From the NCBI RefSeq assembly GCF_028281305.1, contig NZ_JANQKD010000022.1, forward strand, positions 1 to 64,000: a stretch of 64,000 nucleotides of DNA, read 5' to 3'. A model generated the notes under the pieces. That model ran no database searches. It saw nothing but the letters and a program-made list of their open reading frames with translations, and was not told where the DNA came from. The stretch comes from Pelagibius sp. (GTDB taxonomy: Bacteria > Pseudomonadota > Alphaproteobacteria > Kiloniellales > Kiloniellaceae). The position numbers and the translations under genes are program-made. Below, piece after piece: positions 1-8,468 of this stretch. Positions within the stretch are counted from its first letter, which is position 1. Every line of letters starts with the position of its first letter.

Positions 1-2
1 TC

Positions 3-266
3 GTCAATATCCAGGGCCTGAAAGGCCCGTTCGTGGTCCATGGCGTGCAGCACATTTTTCACCCGCCGGTCATGCTCAAGAAATGGCCGGGTAAGGACAA
101 GCGCACCCGCATCGTCTTTATCACGCGCGGTCTCGACGAGACGGCACTGCGGAACACGCTGAAGATATTCACGGCCGGGCCGGAAAGCGTGGAGCAGCCG
201 GTGCAGCGGAATGGTGTCGGAGACAGCGGGCAAGCCGACGTGGCTCAGTTGGAAGACAGCAAGTGA
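3..266 (+). CDS. CobW/COG0523-family GTPase, C-terminal end (5' truncated)
   Basis: The reading frame is open from the window edge to a TGA at 264-266, so only the last 87 residues are seen. They hold the typical CobW C-terminal domain: a strand ending in FVVHGVQHIFHPP, then a basic WPGKDKRTR segment and the RIVFITRGLD strand, followed by a short polar tail. The GTPase domain with its Walker motifs and CxCC metal motif would lie outside the window. COG0523 proteins are metal chaperones or insertases, often for zinc or cobalt. The Fe-S scaffold and ThrRS genes that follow on the same strand fit the known association of COG0523 genes with paralogues of zinc-dependent enzymes. Metal specificity cannot be read from this fragment. 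Confidence 0.8.
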   Translation, partial: VNIQGLKGPFVVHGVQHIFHPPVMLKKWPGKDKRTRIVFITRGLDETALRNTLKIFTAGPESVEQPVQRNGVGDSGQADVAQLEDSK

Positions 267-298
267 GATGCCCCTCATTCGAACCAACTCTCTGACAC

Positions 299-323
299 GC
301 CGGAACGAGACCTTCGTTCCGGC
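299..323. other. Perfect 10-bp hairpin between cobW-like and iscU-like genes
   Basis: Arms GCCGGAACGA (299-308) and TCGTTCCGGC (314-323) pair perfectly around a 5-nt loop. No T-run follows on either strand, so it is not a classical intrinsic terminator. It may be an mRNA stabiliser, a Rho-dependent end, or an operator. The stretch from 267 to 440 holds no other clear feature. Confidence 0.4.
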
Positions 324-440
324 TATCTGGTTCGGCGAGCACCTTTCGCCGCATCGGACAAACGGTCTCTCGCTCCTGCTTGCGCGCACTCGCGCACGCG
401 CCATGGCGCATGTCTCGGACACCCATGCCGGGGGAAGCGC

Positions 441-923
441 ATGATGGATCTCGATCTCTACAACAAGCAGATCCTGCGGCTTGCCGCGTCGATACCCCGG
501 GTTGGCAGGCTGGCGGCTCCCGACGCATCGGCAACCGCGCATAGCCGGCTTTGCGGTAGTCGCATCACAATCGATCTCAAACTCAATGACGATGTCATTA
601 CCGACTATACCCAAGAGGTTAGAGCCTGTGTCATCGGGCAAGCGGTCGCCTCCGTCGTTGCGCGGGTCGTCGTTGGCCTGACGATCAACAAGGTGGACGA
701 GGGCGCAGGGATTATGCGCGCCGTTCTCCGGGAAAAGAGGTTCCCTCCACCAGGGCCTTGGGCTGAGCTCGAGCCGTTCCTGCCGGTGGCCGACTTCCGA
801 AGCCGCCACAGCTCGGCGCTGCTTCCCTTCGATGCGCTGCAATACGCGATTGCGGAGCTGCGCCCGGAGCGCTCAGGGGAGCGGTCCGCCGTCGTGAATA
901 TCGAACAGGACGTTCGGACATGA
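441..923 (+). CDS. IscU/NifU-like iron-sulfur cluster scaffold protein
   Basis: This 160-residue protein has the IscU fold pattern: N-terminal DLYNKQIL helix, the SRLCGSRI strand with Cys38, and RACVIGQAVAS with Cys63. These match the first two cluster ligands of IscU in spacing. The third ligand, normally in an HCS motif, is replaced: the aligned segment reads RHSSALLPF (His123-Ser124). The family normally builds [2Fe-2S] clusters and can also bind zinc. The gene lies between a CobW-type GTPase and thrS rather than with iscS or suf genes, so a specialised or metal-chaperone role is possible (inference). Codon 2 is also ATG; either start is possible. Confidence 0.8.
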   Translation: MMDLDLYNKQILRLAASIPRVGRLAAPDASATAHSRLCGSRITIDLKLNDDVITDYTQEVRACVIGQAVASVVARVVVGLTINKVDEGAGIMRAVLREKRFPPPGPWAELEPFLPVADFRSRHSSALLPFDALQYAIAELRPERSGERSAVVNIEQDVRT

Positions 924-1024
924 CCCAGATCCCGCCCTCGCGCCTGATTGGGCTGATCCGTCGACGATATGCACTGCCCAGGTTGACGGCAGTTCAACTC
1001 CCTAGCGTCTTCTCGGTCCCTTGA
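920..1024 (+). CDS. Possible 34-residue basic peptide overlapping the scaffold gene
   Basis: An ORF starts with an ATG overlapping the scaffold gene stop (ATGA at 920-923) and runs 34 codons to TGA at 1022-1024, ten bases before thrS. The peptide is basic (RLIGLIRRRY segment) and matches nothing I recognise. The overlap geometry is typical of coupled translation here, but the ORF could also be chance sequence in the gap before thrS. Confidence 0.22.
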   Translation: MTQIPPSRLIGLIRRRYALPRLTAVQLPSVFSVP

Positions 1025-1034
1025 GGTCACTGTC

Positions 1035-3020
1035 ATGATACAGATTGTCTTGAAAGGCGGCGTTCAGAGCCATGACGGCCCCGTTCGTGGCACAGAGATC
1101 GCGGTCCGTTTAGGCGGCACGATCGCCGATAGGGCATTGGCTCTGAGGATCAATGGCGTCTTGTGCGACCTCAACACGCTGATCGAAGACGATGCCGAGG
1201 TCGAGATCGTGATCGACGAACAGCCCGAAGCGCTCGAGTTGCTGAGGCATGACGCAGCGCATGTCATGGCCCAAGCCGTCAAGGAGCTCTATCCGGAGAC
1301 CCAGGTCACCATCGGCCCGACGATTGAGAACGGGTTCTACTACGACTTCGCGCGCGAGACATCGTTCACGCCAGAAGACCTCGGGCGGATCGAGGAACGC
1401 ATGCGGGAGATCGTTGCGCGGGACGAGGTGATCGAGCGCGAGCTGTGGCAGCGCGACGACGCGATCCGCTATTTCGAATCCACGGGCGAGCGCTATAAGG
1501 CCGAGATTATTGCCGATATACCGGAAACCGAGACCTTGAGCGTCTATCGCCAGGGAAAGTTCTGCGACCTCTGCCGCGGTCCACACCTGCCTTCGACAGG
1601 CAAGCTCGGTACCGCCTTTAAGCTGCTGAAGGTCGCCGGCGCTTATTGGCGCGGCGACCATCGCAATCCGATGCTGCAGCGGATCTATGGTACTGCATGG
1701 CGCGACCAGGCTGAGCTCGATGCCTATCTGCGGCAGCTTGAAGAAGCCGAGAAGCGCGATCACCGAAAGCTCGGCCGCGAGATGGACCTGTTTCATTTCC
1801 AGGAGAAAGCGCCAGGTGCGGTCTTCTGGCACCCGAAGGGCTGGACACTGTTCCAGACCCTCATCGACTACATGCGCCAGCGTCAGACCAGGGCCGGCTA
1901 CGTCGAGATCAACACGCCGGACATTATGGAGCGGAGCTTGTGGGAGCAGTCGGGCCATTGGGATAAATTCGGCGAAAACATGTTCACCACCGAAGCAAAA
2001 GAGGACCGTGTCTTTGCCCTGAAGCCGATGAACTGCCCCGGCGGGGTCCAGGTCTACAAGCAGGGGATCAGGAGCTACCGCGATCTACCCCTTCGCATTG
2101 CCGAGTTCGGCAAGGTTCACCGGTTCGAGCCATCGGGTGCCCTGCACGGGCTCATGCGCCTGCGCGCTTTCACTCAGGATGACGCTCACATCTTCTGCAC
2201 GGAAGAACAGATCACCCAGGAGTGTCGTATCGTTTGCCAACTCATCCTGAGCATCTACCGCGATTTCGGTTTCGAAGATGTACTTGTCAAGTTCTCCGAC
2301 CGACCTCAGAAGCGCATTGGCTCGGATGCAATCTGGGACAAGTCCGAGGCGGCCCTGCAGGCGGCGGTCGAGGCGACCGGACTTGCCTACACCACCAATC
2401 CCGGCGAAGGTGCGTTCTACGGACCGAAGCTGGAGTTCGTTCTGCGGGACGCCATCGGCCGCGACTGGCAGTGCGGCACGCTGCAAGTCGACCTCAATCT
2501 GCCTGAGCGGCTTAGCGCCTTTTACGTTGGCGCCGATGGCGAGAAGCACACCCCCGTGATGCTGCACCGGGCCCTGTTCGGCTCGCTGGAGCGGTTCACG
2601 GGCATCCTTCTGGAGCATTATGCGGGCAAGCTTCCGCTCTGGCTGGCGCCGCTCCAGGCCGTCGTCGCGACGATCACTTCCGACTCCGACTCCTATGCCA
2701 GCGAGGTCGCTGCCCAACTCACGTCTCTTGGCCTGCGGATCGAGACCGATCTGAGGAACGAGAAGATAGGCTACAAGATCCGCGAGCACAGCCTGGCCAA
2801 AGTCCCGGCGCTCCTGATTGTGGGCAAACGCGAGGCGAAAGACGGCACCGTGTCGTTCCGCCGGATCGGCCGCAACGATACCGAAACCATCAGGGTACGC
2901 GAAGCCATGGTTCGGCTCGAAACCGAAGCGCTTCGCAGCACAAGCTCTCCCGTGACCCTTCCGCCGGTTGGGGGGCAGAGCGATGACAAGGAGCAGCTTG
3001 CAGAAGCTGCGGCAAGGTGA
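1035..3020 (+). CDS. thrS: Threonyl-tRNA synthetase (likely a paralogue, not the housekeeping copy)
   Basis: At 661 residues this is full length. Order: TGS domain (about 1-62); editing domain with HDAAH (His72, His76) and CRGPH (Cys180, His184), so proofreading residues are intact; class II catalytic core; anticodon-binding domain (about 550-640). The active-site zinc ligands align with E. coli numbering: Cys334 in MNCPGG, His385 in DDAHIF, His511 in VMLHRA. The usual MNCPGH motif has Gly instead of His at 337, and the normal RNEPSG reads RFEPSG. The protein attaches Thr to tRNA-Thr in the cytosol. Its place beside a CobW-type GTPase suggests a metal-responsive second copy (inference). The ATG follows a 110-bp spacer after the scaffold gene. 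Confidence 0.92.
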   Translation: MIQIVLKGGVQSHDGPVRGTEIAVRLGGTIADRALALRINGVLCDLNTLIEDDAEVEIVIDEQPEALELLRHDAAHVMAQAVKELYPETQVTIGPTIENGFYYDFARETSFTPEDLGRIEERMREIVARDEVIERELWQRDDAIRYFESTGERYKAEIIADIPETETLSVYRQGKFCDLCRGPHLPSTGKLGTAFKLLKVAGAYWRGDHRNPMLQRIYGTAWRDQAELDAYLRQLEEAEKRDHRKLGREMDLFHFQEKAPGAVFWHPKGWTLFQTLIDYMRQRQTRAGYVEINTPDIMERSLWEQSGHWDKFGENMFTTEAKEDRVFALKPMNCPGGVQVYKQGIRSYRDLPLRIAEFGKVHRFEPSGALHGLMRLRAFTQDDAHIFCTEEQITQECRIVCQLILSIYRDFGFEDVLVKFSDRPQKRIGSDAIWDKSEAALQAAVEATGLAYTTNPGEGAFYGPKLEFVLRDAIGRDWQCGTLQVDLNLPERLSAFYVGADGEKHTPVMLHRALFGSLERFTGILLEHYAGKLPLWLAPLQAVVATITSDSDSYASEVAAQLTSLGLRIETDLRNEKIGYKIREHSLAKVPALLIVGKREAKDGTVSFRRIGRNDTETIRVREAMVRLETEALRSTSSPVTLPPVGGQSDDKEQLAEAAAR

Positions 3021-3025
3021 CCGTG

Positions 3026-3235
3026 ATGCAGTCTCTGACGACTTACGACGACTGGAAGCATTGCATCACCGTGCTTTGCCGCATCCCGCTCACCCAGACC
3101 TATGCCGAAGAACGTCTCGCGGCGCTTCGCAACCCCGCCGACCATCACACTCAGAAGTTCATTGCGACCTGGGGAGAGGCCCATCTTGCGCGTGTAATCG
3201 GCTGGTTCGAGCAGGCGGAGCGTGAACTGCAATGA
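3026..3235 (+). CDS. Small conserved-looking protein of unknown function
   Basis: A 69-residue ORF begins with ATG at 3026, six bases after an AAGGTG ribosome-binding site that overlaps the thrS stop; an in-frame GTG at 3017 is an alternative. The protein has two Cys (HCITVLCRI), a helical middle (TYAEERLAALR) and an amphipathic C-terminal helix (HLARVIGWFEQAERELQ). No signal peptide or membrane span is visible. I do not recognise the family. Its tight coupling to thrS suggests co-expression with the CobW/scaffold/thrS unit. Confidence 0.55.
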   Translation: MQSLTTYDDWKHCITVLCRIPLTQTYAEERLAALRNPADHHTQKFIATWGEAHLARVIGWFEQAERELQ

Positions 3236-3551
3236 TCCTCAAAGAGCCCGGCGGCTACCATTATGGTCCGATCTGATCGACCGCACTACGAATGGCCCGA
3301 TGGCAATCGGTCACACGCAGTCTTCATCTCGATCGGGTTCGCTCGTCGGTCGGCCTCCCGGCTTCTGGTTTGATGAATCTGGCCACACCCTGATTCCGTG
3401 CTGTACCTATGCACTCCCCATTCCCAGTGCTTGGGCCGGTCGAAGGCGGCCCGCGCAATTGGTCGCCCTGCGTTTCCGTGGGGCTGTGCTCGAGTCTTTG
3501 CCGATGCGGTGCGGTCAGGTGGTGGGAGAGGATCCTTGACCCCCATCCCCA
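3236..3551. other. Intergenic gap between convergent units
   Basis: This 316-bp gap separates the plus-strand thrS unit from the 3' end of the minus-strand catabolic operon. It contains an open frame (3222-3539) without a plausible ribosome-binding site or recognisable protein. I see no clear terminator hairpin. Confidence 0.4.
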
Positions 3552-4943
3552 TCAGGCATGAGGAAGCTGCTTTTCCGTGTCGAGGGCCGCCCGCTGGCCG
3601 GCGATGAATCCAAGCACAACCGCCGACAACAGGCCGTTCCCCGAGAGATATCCACTGTCGCCTGTGCCCGAGACACCGACGGCAGCACCGCCGGCGGCAA
3701 ACAGATTGGGAAAAGCCGTGCCATCGGGACGTTTGACGCGGGCCTCGGGCGTCACGTTCAGCCCGCCTTGCGTGTGAAACAGCGCACCGGTGACCTTGAC
3801 TGCGTGATAGGGAGCGTTGAGCCGCGCACCGGCAAAACTCCGGCCAAACGGGTCCGCGCCGGCACTGGGGATCGCTGCGAGTGTCGTTGCAAGCGCCGCT
3901 GGCGGAAGCTTGCAGGATTCCGCCAGCGCCTCGACTGTCTCGGCGGTCCTGATCGCACCCGCCGCCTCGGCGTGCTTAAAGTCCTCAAACTGGCGCGCAA
4001 CGCCGGCAATACGCTCGTCAAAGATGGTCCAGGCGATGCCCTCCGGCTGCCCGAGGACCGCCCGGGCTGCTTCGGAGTACCCCTGACTTTCGTCCCAGAA
4101 CCTCTTGCCCTCGATGTTCACTTGAACGCCGCCTGCGGTGATCACGGCCCAGGTGATCAGAATCCCGTGCGGAGTCGCGACGTTCCCGTGCCCTTGGTAG
4201 GCACCGAGATGCAGGCGATCGGCGCCCAGCGCCTCGCCCCAGGCCACCGCGTCGCCCTTGTTGCCGTCATGTCCGAACCAGAGGGCGGTCTCGATCTCCG
4301 GCATGAATCGGGCCACCATCTCGCGGTTGCCGCCAAATCCGTTGCACGCAAGGATCAGTGTCTCGCAGCCGATCCGCTCAAGACCTTCAGGGCTCTCGAC
4401 CTCGACGCCGGTGATACGGTCGCCCTCTCGAAAGAGGGTCACAGCGCGCCGGTTGCAGACGATGTCGACGCCGTTGGTTTCACAGGCGGCACGCAGACGA
4501 TCCACCAGCTCGCGCCCGGCCCGGCTCGGCAACCCATGCATGCGGCGCCGGGAATGGCCAGGATAGTCGAAATCCGTCACGACAGAGAAGGGAAAATCGA
4601 AGCGATCGGCCAGCCAATCGACAACCGGCCCCGCCTTTGAGGCGAGCAGATTCACCAGCTCCTGCGGGTTCTCGCCCTTGGCCTTCTCCTGGATGTCACC
4701 GGCAAAACGGTCGGCGTTGTCATCGATTCCTGCCGCCGCCTGAAACCGGGTGCCCGCCCCGGGTATGAGGCCCGCCGAAAGCGCGGTCGAGCCGGATGGC
4801 ACGGCGTCGGCCTCGACCACAAGGATCTCGCCGCCAGAATCCAGCGCCGAAAGGGCCGCAACCATGCCGCCCGCCCCCGCACCGATGATCAGCACAGGCA
4901 CTTCAAGATCAAAGCCTGTTTCAGGGGTCGGACGGACGCACAT
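3552..4943 (-). CDS. FAD-dependent oxidoreductase, fumarate reductase/TcuA-like flavoprotein
   Basis: The 463-residue protein starts with a Rossmann FAD-binding motif (VLIIGAGAGGMVAAL, near residues 16-30), followed by the E-(D/A) acidic strand end (ILVVEAD) and the STALSAGLIPGAG loop of the FAD_binding_2 family. The C-terminal FAD motif is NLFAAGGAAVGVSG and SGYLSGNGLLSAV. There is no signal peptide, so it is cytoplasmic, unlike periplasmic flavocytochromes. Relatives oxidise or reduce C-C bonds next to carboxylates (fumarate, tricarballylate, urocanate) or 3-ketosteroids. It is the last gene of the six-gene operon, starting two bases after the lyase stop. In this context it may interconvert saturated and unsaturated forms of the dicarboxylate substrate (inference). 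Confidence 0.82.
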   Translation of the reverse strand: MCVRPTPETGFDLEVPVLIIGAGAGGMVAALSALDSGGEILVVEADAVPSGSTALSAGLIPGAGTRFQAAAGIDDNADRFAGDIQEKAKGENPQELVNLLASKAGPVVDWLADRFDFPFSVVTDFDYPGHSRRRMHGLPSRAGRELVDRLRAACETNGVDIVCNRRAVTLFREGDRITGVEVESPEGLERIGCETLILACNGFGGNREMVARFMPEIETALWFGHDGNKGDAVAWGEALGADRLHLGAYQGHGNVATPHGILITWAVITAGGVQVNIEGKRFWDESQGYSEAARAVLGQPEGIAWTIFDERIAGVARQFEDFKHAEAAGAIRTAETVEALAESCKLPPAALATTLAAIPSAGADPFGRSFAGARLNAPYHAVKVTGALFHTQGGLNVTPEARVKRPDGTAFPNLFAAGGAAVGVSGTGDSGYLSGNGLLSAVVLGFIAGQRAALDTEKQLPHA

Positions 4944-4945
4944 TC

Positions 4946-5806
4946 TCAGCCAGGCTCGTATCGCCTGCCAAGAGCCAGCATCGCGTCGGTTCCGATCCGC
5001 TGATTCAAGCCGTCGAAGTCGTACATCCGCTCAGCGAAGGGCCGGTTGGACCCGTTTTCGCGGAGACTGGCATAGTAGTCCGCCGCCGTCCTGGCCAGAG
5101 CCCGGACGATGCCGCCGGGAAAGATGACGATGGAGTAGCCCAGCGCCTCGAGGTCGGCCGCGCTCTGCAGAGGCGTCGCTCCGCCCTCAACCATATTGGC
5201 CAGCAAGGGAACGCGATCACCGAAATGGCTGGCCACCTTCTGCAGCTCGTCGCCGGATCGCGGCGCCTCGACGAAAAGGACGTCGGCGCCCGCTGCGACA
5301 TAGGCCTCCGCCCGTGCAATGGCCTGGTCAAACCCTTCGACCGCGATCGCATCCGTCCTGGCAATGACCAGCGTCTCCTCGGACGCGCGGGCGTCGGCCA
5401 TCGCGGCGATCTTTCCTGCCATCTCGCCAACGGGGACAAGCGACTTGTCCGACAAGTGCCCGCAGCGCTTGGGGAATGTCTGATCTTCTATCTGCAGCGC
5501 GCTCGCGCCCGCGCGTTCGTAAAGCCGCATCGTACGTTGCGCGTTCAGGGCATTGCCGAAGCCTGTATCCGCATCGATGATGACCGGCAGGGACACGCGG
5601 TCGCGGATCAGCGCCATTGTATCGGCCATCTCGGACACCGACGTCAGGCCAATGTCGGGGCGCCCGAGACGGGTATAGGCAATGGCGGCTCCCGACAGAT
5701 AAAGAGCTTCGAACCCGGCGTCTTCGGCAATTGCCGCCGTCAGCCCGTCATAGACGCCGGGGGCGGTCAGTATGCTCTTGTCCTCAAGTCTGGATCGCAG
5801 GCTCAT
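4946..5806 (-). CDS. Isocitrate lyase/PEP mutase-family C-C lyase (methylisocitrate or dimethylmalate lyase-like)
   Basis: The 286-residue TIM-barrel protein carries family hallmarks: GVYDGLTAAIAEDAGF, YLSGAA, the metal-binding DADTGFGN, QIEDQTFPKRCGH with the catalytic loop Cys, and VIARTDA. The KRCGH loop places it with lyases (2-methylisocitrate lyase, 2,3-dimethylmalate lyase, oxaloacetate decarboxylase) rather than phosphonate mutases. The likely reaction is retro-aldol cleavage of a substituted malate to pyruvate or an oxoacid plus a carboxylic acid. Its start overlaps the upstream stop (ATGA, 5803-5806). A LeuCD-like hydratase in the facing unit would make a malate-type substrate for it, as in the DmdAB/Dml pair of nicotinate fermentation (inference). 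Confidence 0.85.
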   Translation of the reverse strand: MSLRSRLEDKSILTAPGVYDGLTAAIAEDAGFEALYLSGAAIAYTRLGRPDIGLTSVSEMADTMALIRDRVSLPVIIDADTGFGNALNAQRTMRLYERAGASALQIEDQTFPKRCGHLSDKSLVPVGEMAGKIAAMADARASEETLVIARTDAIAVEGFDQAIARAEAYVAAGADVLFVEAPRSGDELQKVASHFGDRVPLLANMVEGGATPLQSAADLEALGYSIVIFPGGIVRALARTAADYYASLRENGSNRPFAERMYDFDGLNQRIGTDAMLALGRRYEPG

Positions 5807-6408
5807 GTCAGCTCCTCCAGAACCTCGGCGCAGGTTTGAACCGGAGTGATCGATCCAAGCGAGATCAGCGTTGCATCGTGCACCTCTTGCTTGAAGGCTG
5901 CACAGCCATCCGACAGCAGAACGGTGTGGAGGTTTCTAAGGTGCGCATCCCGCACCGTGCTGGCGACGCCCCCGTTCGTGACGATGCCGCCGATGATCAG
6001 GCTGTCGATGCCCAGCGCGCGCAGTATGTATTCGAGTCGCGTTTGGTAGAAGGCGGAGTAGGCGACCTTTTCGACCGTGTAGTCGGCCGGCGCCAGCTCA
6101 TCGACAAGCGCATGGCCAAAGGTCCCTGGCGCGAAGTCGCCCTTGCCCAGAAATGGACGCAGTTCCTTGAGATGTGGCGCAATCAGCGGCTCTCCGCCCG
6201 GTCCCGGGACCAGTGTGAACTGAGCACTGATGTAGACACCACCCTTGGCGCGGAGGGCGTCCGCCAGCGGCTTAATCCTCTCCGGAAGGGCCGAGATCAT
6301 CGCAGACCTCTGATCCGCCCGGCCATACGCGCCCTCCGGGTGCAGAAAGTCGTTCTGCAGGTCGATCGTAAGAAGCGCTGTGCGTTTTGGATCGATCGTG
6401 TCGGTCAT
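5803..6408 (-). CDS. Isochorismatase-fold protein lacking the catalytic Cys
   Basis: The 201-residue protein has the family core: LLTIDLQNDF with Asp16, VEKVAYSAF with Lys114, and a cis-peptide region IVTNGGVAST. In amidohydrolases of this family (RutB, maleamate amidase, nicotinamidase) the position of Gly147 is the nucleophilic Cys (TNVCVEST). Asp and Lys are kept while Cys is lost. True isochorismatases such as EntB and PhzD also lack the Cys and hydrolyse a vinyl ether by acid catalysis. So this is unlikely to be an ordinary amidase and may act on an enol ether or another non-amide bond, or be non-catalytic. It overlaps HyuA (ATGA 6405-6408) and the lyase (ATGA 5803-5806). Confidence 0.8.
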   Translation of the reverse strand: MTDTIDPKRTALLTIDLQNDFLHPEGAYGRADQRSAMISALPERIKPLADALRAKGGVYISAQFTLVPGPGGEPLIAPHLKELRPFLGKGDFAPGTFGHALVDELAPADYTVEKVAYSAFYQTRLEYILRALGIDSLIIGGIVTNGGVASTVRDAHLRNLHTVLLSDGCAAFKQEVHDATLISLGSITPVQTCAEVLEELT

Positions 6409-8468
6409 GCTTGGGCCCCATCAGGCTCGATGATTGTGTTGCCAAAAGCGTCGACCCGACCGGTGAGACCTGGGTCAATCAACACCGTGGTGTCGGGCTG
6501 GACCAATATGGCTGGTCCGGAGATTTCGGCGCCGACCGGAAGGGCCAGCCGGTCGAAGATCGCTGTTTCGTGCCATGCATCGCCGAAGTGTACGCGCCGC
6601 GTCCCAGTGCGGGCTGCATCGACGCTTCCGCCCCGGGGGGCAAGGGCCGTCAGGTCGAACTTCGGGCGCCGGCCGATGACCGCGGTGCGCAGGTTCATCA
6701 CGCGCCGTGCGCCGTTATGCAGAAGCCGGCCGTAGGTCGCGTGATAGGCGGCATCGAAGGCCTTCTCGATATCGGAGATAGTGAGCGCTTGAACCCGGTT
6801 GCCGTGCACCTCAACCTCGACCGGGACCGAAACCGTATGGGTCTGCCCCACATAAGCCATGTCGAACTCGAAAACCGTTTCGCGAGCGTCGAAGCGCGAT
6901 TGAGCCGCGTCCAGCAGCGCCAGTCCGTCGGCCACATGCCGCTGCATCACCTCAGCCAGCGCGCCAGCGTCCAGGGCAGTCGTCAATGCGTTGATGGTTT
7001 GGACGAAATCCTGCCGCATGTCCGCAATCACACAGCCCATGGCGCTTGTCACGCCCGGATAGCGGGGCACAACTGCGCGCCCAATGCCTACCTCGCTCAA
7101 TATCGCGCCGGTGTGGAGCGCGCCGCCCCCGCCAAACGGCATGAATGCAAAACGCTTGGGATCGAACCCACGCTCGATGCTGACCAGCCGGATCGCGCCG
7201 GCCATGCGCGAATTCGCCACACGAAGGATTGCTTCCGCTGCCTCGGTCGTCGTGAGGCCGAGCTTTGCGCCGACATGGGTGTCTATGGCCTCTGCAGCGG
7301 CCGGGACGTCCAGGCGCTCGAGCGTGCCCCCAATGGGGCTATCGGGATCGATCCGGCCAAGGACGACATTGGCGTCGGTCACCGTGGGCCGGGTGTTGCC
7401 CTGCCCATAGGCGACCGGTCCAGGCATAGACCCCGCGCTTTCGGGGCCGATGTTCAGGAGTCCTCCCTTGTCCACCCAGGCGATCGAGCCGCCGCCGGCG
7501 CCAATCGTCGTGATCTCGATCATCGGCGTGCGCACAACCATGCCGAAGTCGATGGACGTCTGGGGCGAGAGCATCGACTTGCCGTCCGAGATCAAGGCAA
7601 CATCGAAACTCGTGCCGCCCATGTCTCCGGTAATCACGTTGTCGAAACCTGCAGTCCGGGCGATGTGCCCTGCCGCGATAACGCCGGCTGCCGGACCGGA
7701 GAGAGCGGTCCGCACCGGCAGGCGGCAGGCCATCTCCGTGCCCATCACCCCGCCGTTGGACTGGACGATCATGAACTCGCCCCCGAACCCGCCCTCCGAC
7801 AAGGCGGAATCCAGTCGCTTGATGTAGCCTGATACTTCGGGCTGGAGGTAGGCATTCAGCGCCGTGGTCGAGAACCGTTCGAACTCCCGAATTTCGGGAA
7901 GGATCTCGCAAGAGGCGCTGACATGGGGATTGGGCCAGAGCTTGCGGACCGCCGCGACGGCATTTTGTTCGTTCTCGGGATTGGCGTAAGCATTGGCAAA
8001 CAGGATTGCGACCGCCTGGCAGCCTTTGCCGAGGAGTTCTTCCGCCGCGGCGCGCACGGCCTCCAGGTCGACCGGGGTGCGCAGCGTACCGTCCGCCAGC
8101 GTCCGTTCTGGGACTTCGAGGCGCAGATCGCGCGGGACCACCGGATCAAAATCTCCGCGCAGGCCCCACGTGCGGGGCCGGTCGCGGCGGCGCATTTCCA
8201 GCACATCGCGAAGGCCTTCGGTCGTGATAACCCCGATCTTCGCGCCCTTGCGCTCGAGCAGGGCATTCGTCCCCGCGGTCGTGCCGTGCACAACGACGGC
8301 CACCGACGAAAGATCGTCGACCTGTCGCGCAATGCCCTCCAGAAACCCGCCTGACTGGTCCGGACGGGTGGTCGAGACCTTTGCCGCCTCGGCGGACCCG
8401 GTGGCTTCGTCCAATACGAAGACATCCGTGAAGGTACCGCCCACATCGACACCGATCATGCGGCTCAC
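6405..8468 (-). CDS. hyuA: HyuA-type hydantoinase/oxoprolinase subunit A
   Basis: The 687-residue protein begins with the ASKHA-type ATP-binding signature [17 protein letters not shown], followed by [19 protein letters not shown] and the internal HyuA domain ([28 protein letters not shown]-like [11 protein letters not shown]). This matches full-length HyuA. With HyuB it forms an ATP-dependent complex that opens hydantoins, 5-oxoproline or lactams, or carboxylates ketones in some branches. A GTG start at 8468 is chosen because AAGGAG lies 8 bases upstream and GTG overlaps the hyuB stop (GTGA); an ATG at 8459 is the alternative. In this locus it probably activates or opens a cyclic amide or imide precursor; the exact substrate is not readable. 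Confidence 0.88.
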   Translation of the reverse strand: MSRMIGVDVGGTFTDVFVLDEATGSAEAAKVSTTRPDQSGGFLEGIARQVDDLSSVAVVVHGTTAGTNALLERKGAKIGVITTEGLRDVLEMRRRDRPRTWGLRGDFDPVVPRDLRLEVPERTLADGTLRTPVDLEAVRAAAEELLGKGCQAVAILFANAYANPENEQNAVAAVRKLWPNPHVSASCEILPEIREFERFSTTALNAYLQPEVSGYIKRLDSALSEGGFGGEFMIVQSNGGVMGTEMACRLPVRTALSGPAAGVIAAGHIARTAGFDNVITGDMGGTSFDVALISDGKSMLSPQTSIDFGMVVRTPMIEITTIGAGGGSIAWVDKGGLLNIGPESAGSMPGPVAYGQGNTRPTVTDANVVLGRIDPDSPIGGTLERLDVPAAAEAIDTHVGAKLGLTTTEAAEAILRVANSRMAGAIRLVSIERGFDPKRFAFMPFGGGGALHTGAILSEVGIGRAVVPRYPGVTSAMGCVIADMRQDFVQTINALTTALDAGALAEVMQRHVADGLALLDAAQSRFDARETVFEFDMAYVGQTHTVSVPVEVEVHGNRVQALTISDIEKAFDAAYHATYGRLLHNGARRVMNLRTAVIGRRPKFDLTALAPRGGSVDAARTGTRRVHFGDAWHETAIFDRLALPVGAEISGPAILVQPDTTVLIDPGLTGRVDAFGNTIIEPDGAQA

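Noticed and set aside
6387-7832. Long plus-strand frame opposite hyuA
   Set aside because: No ribosome site or protein family features; the minus-strand HyuA is unmistakable.
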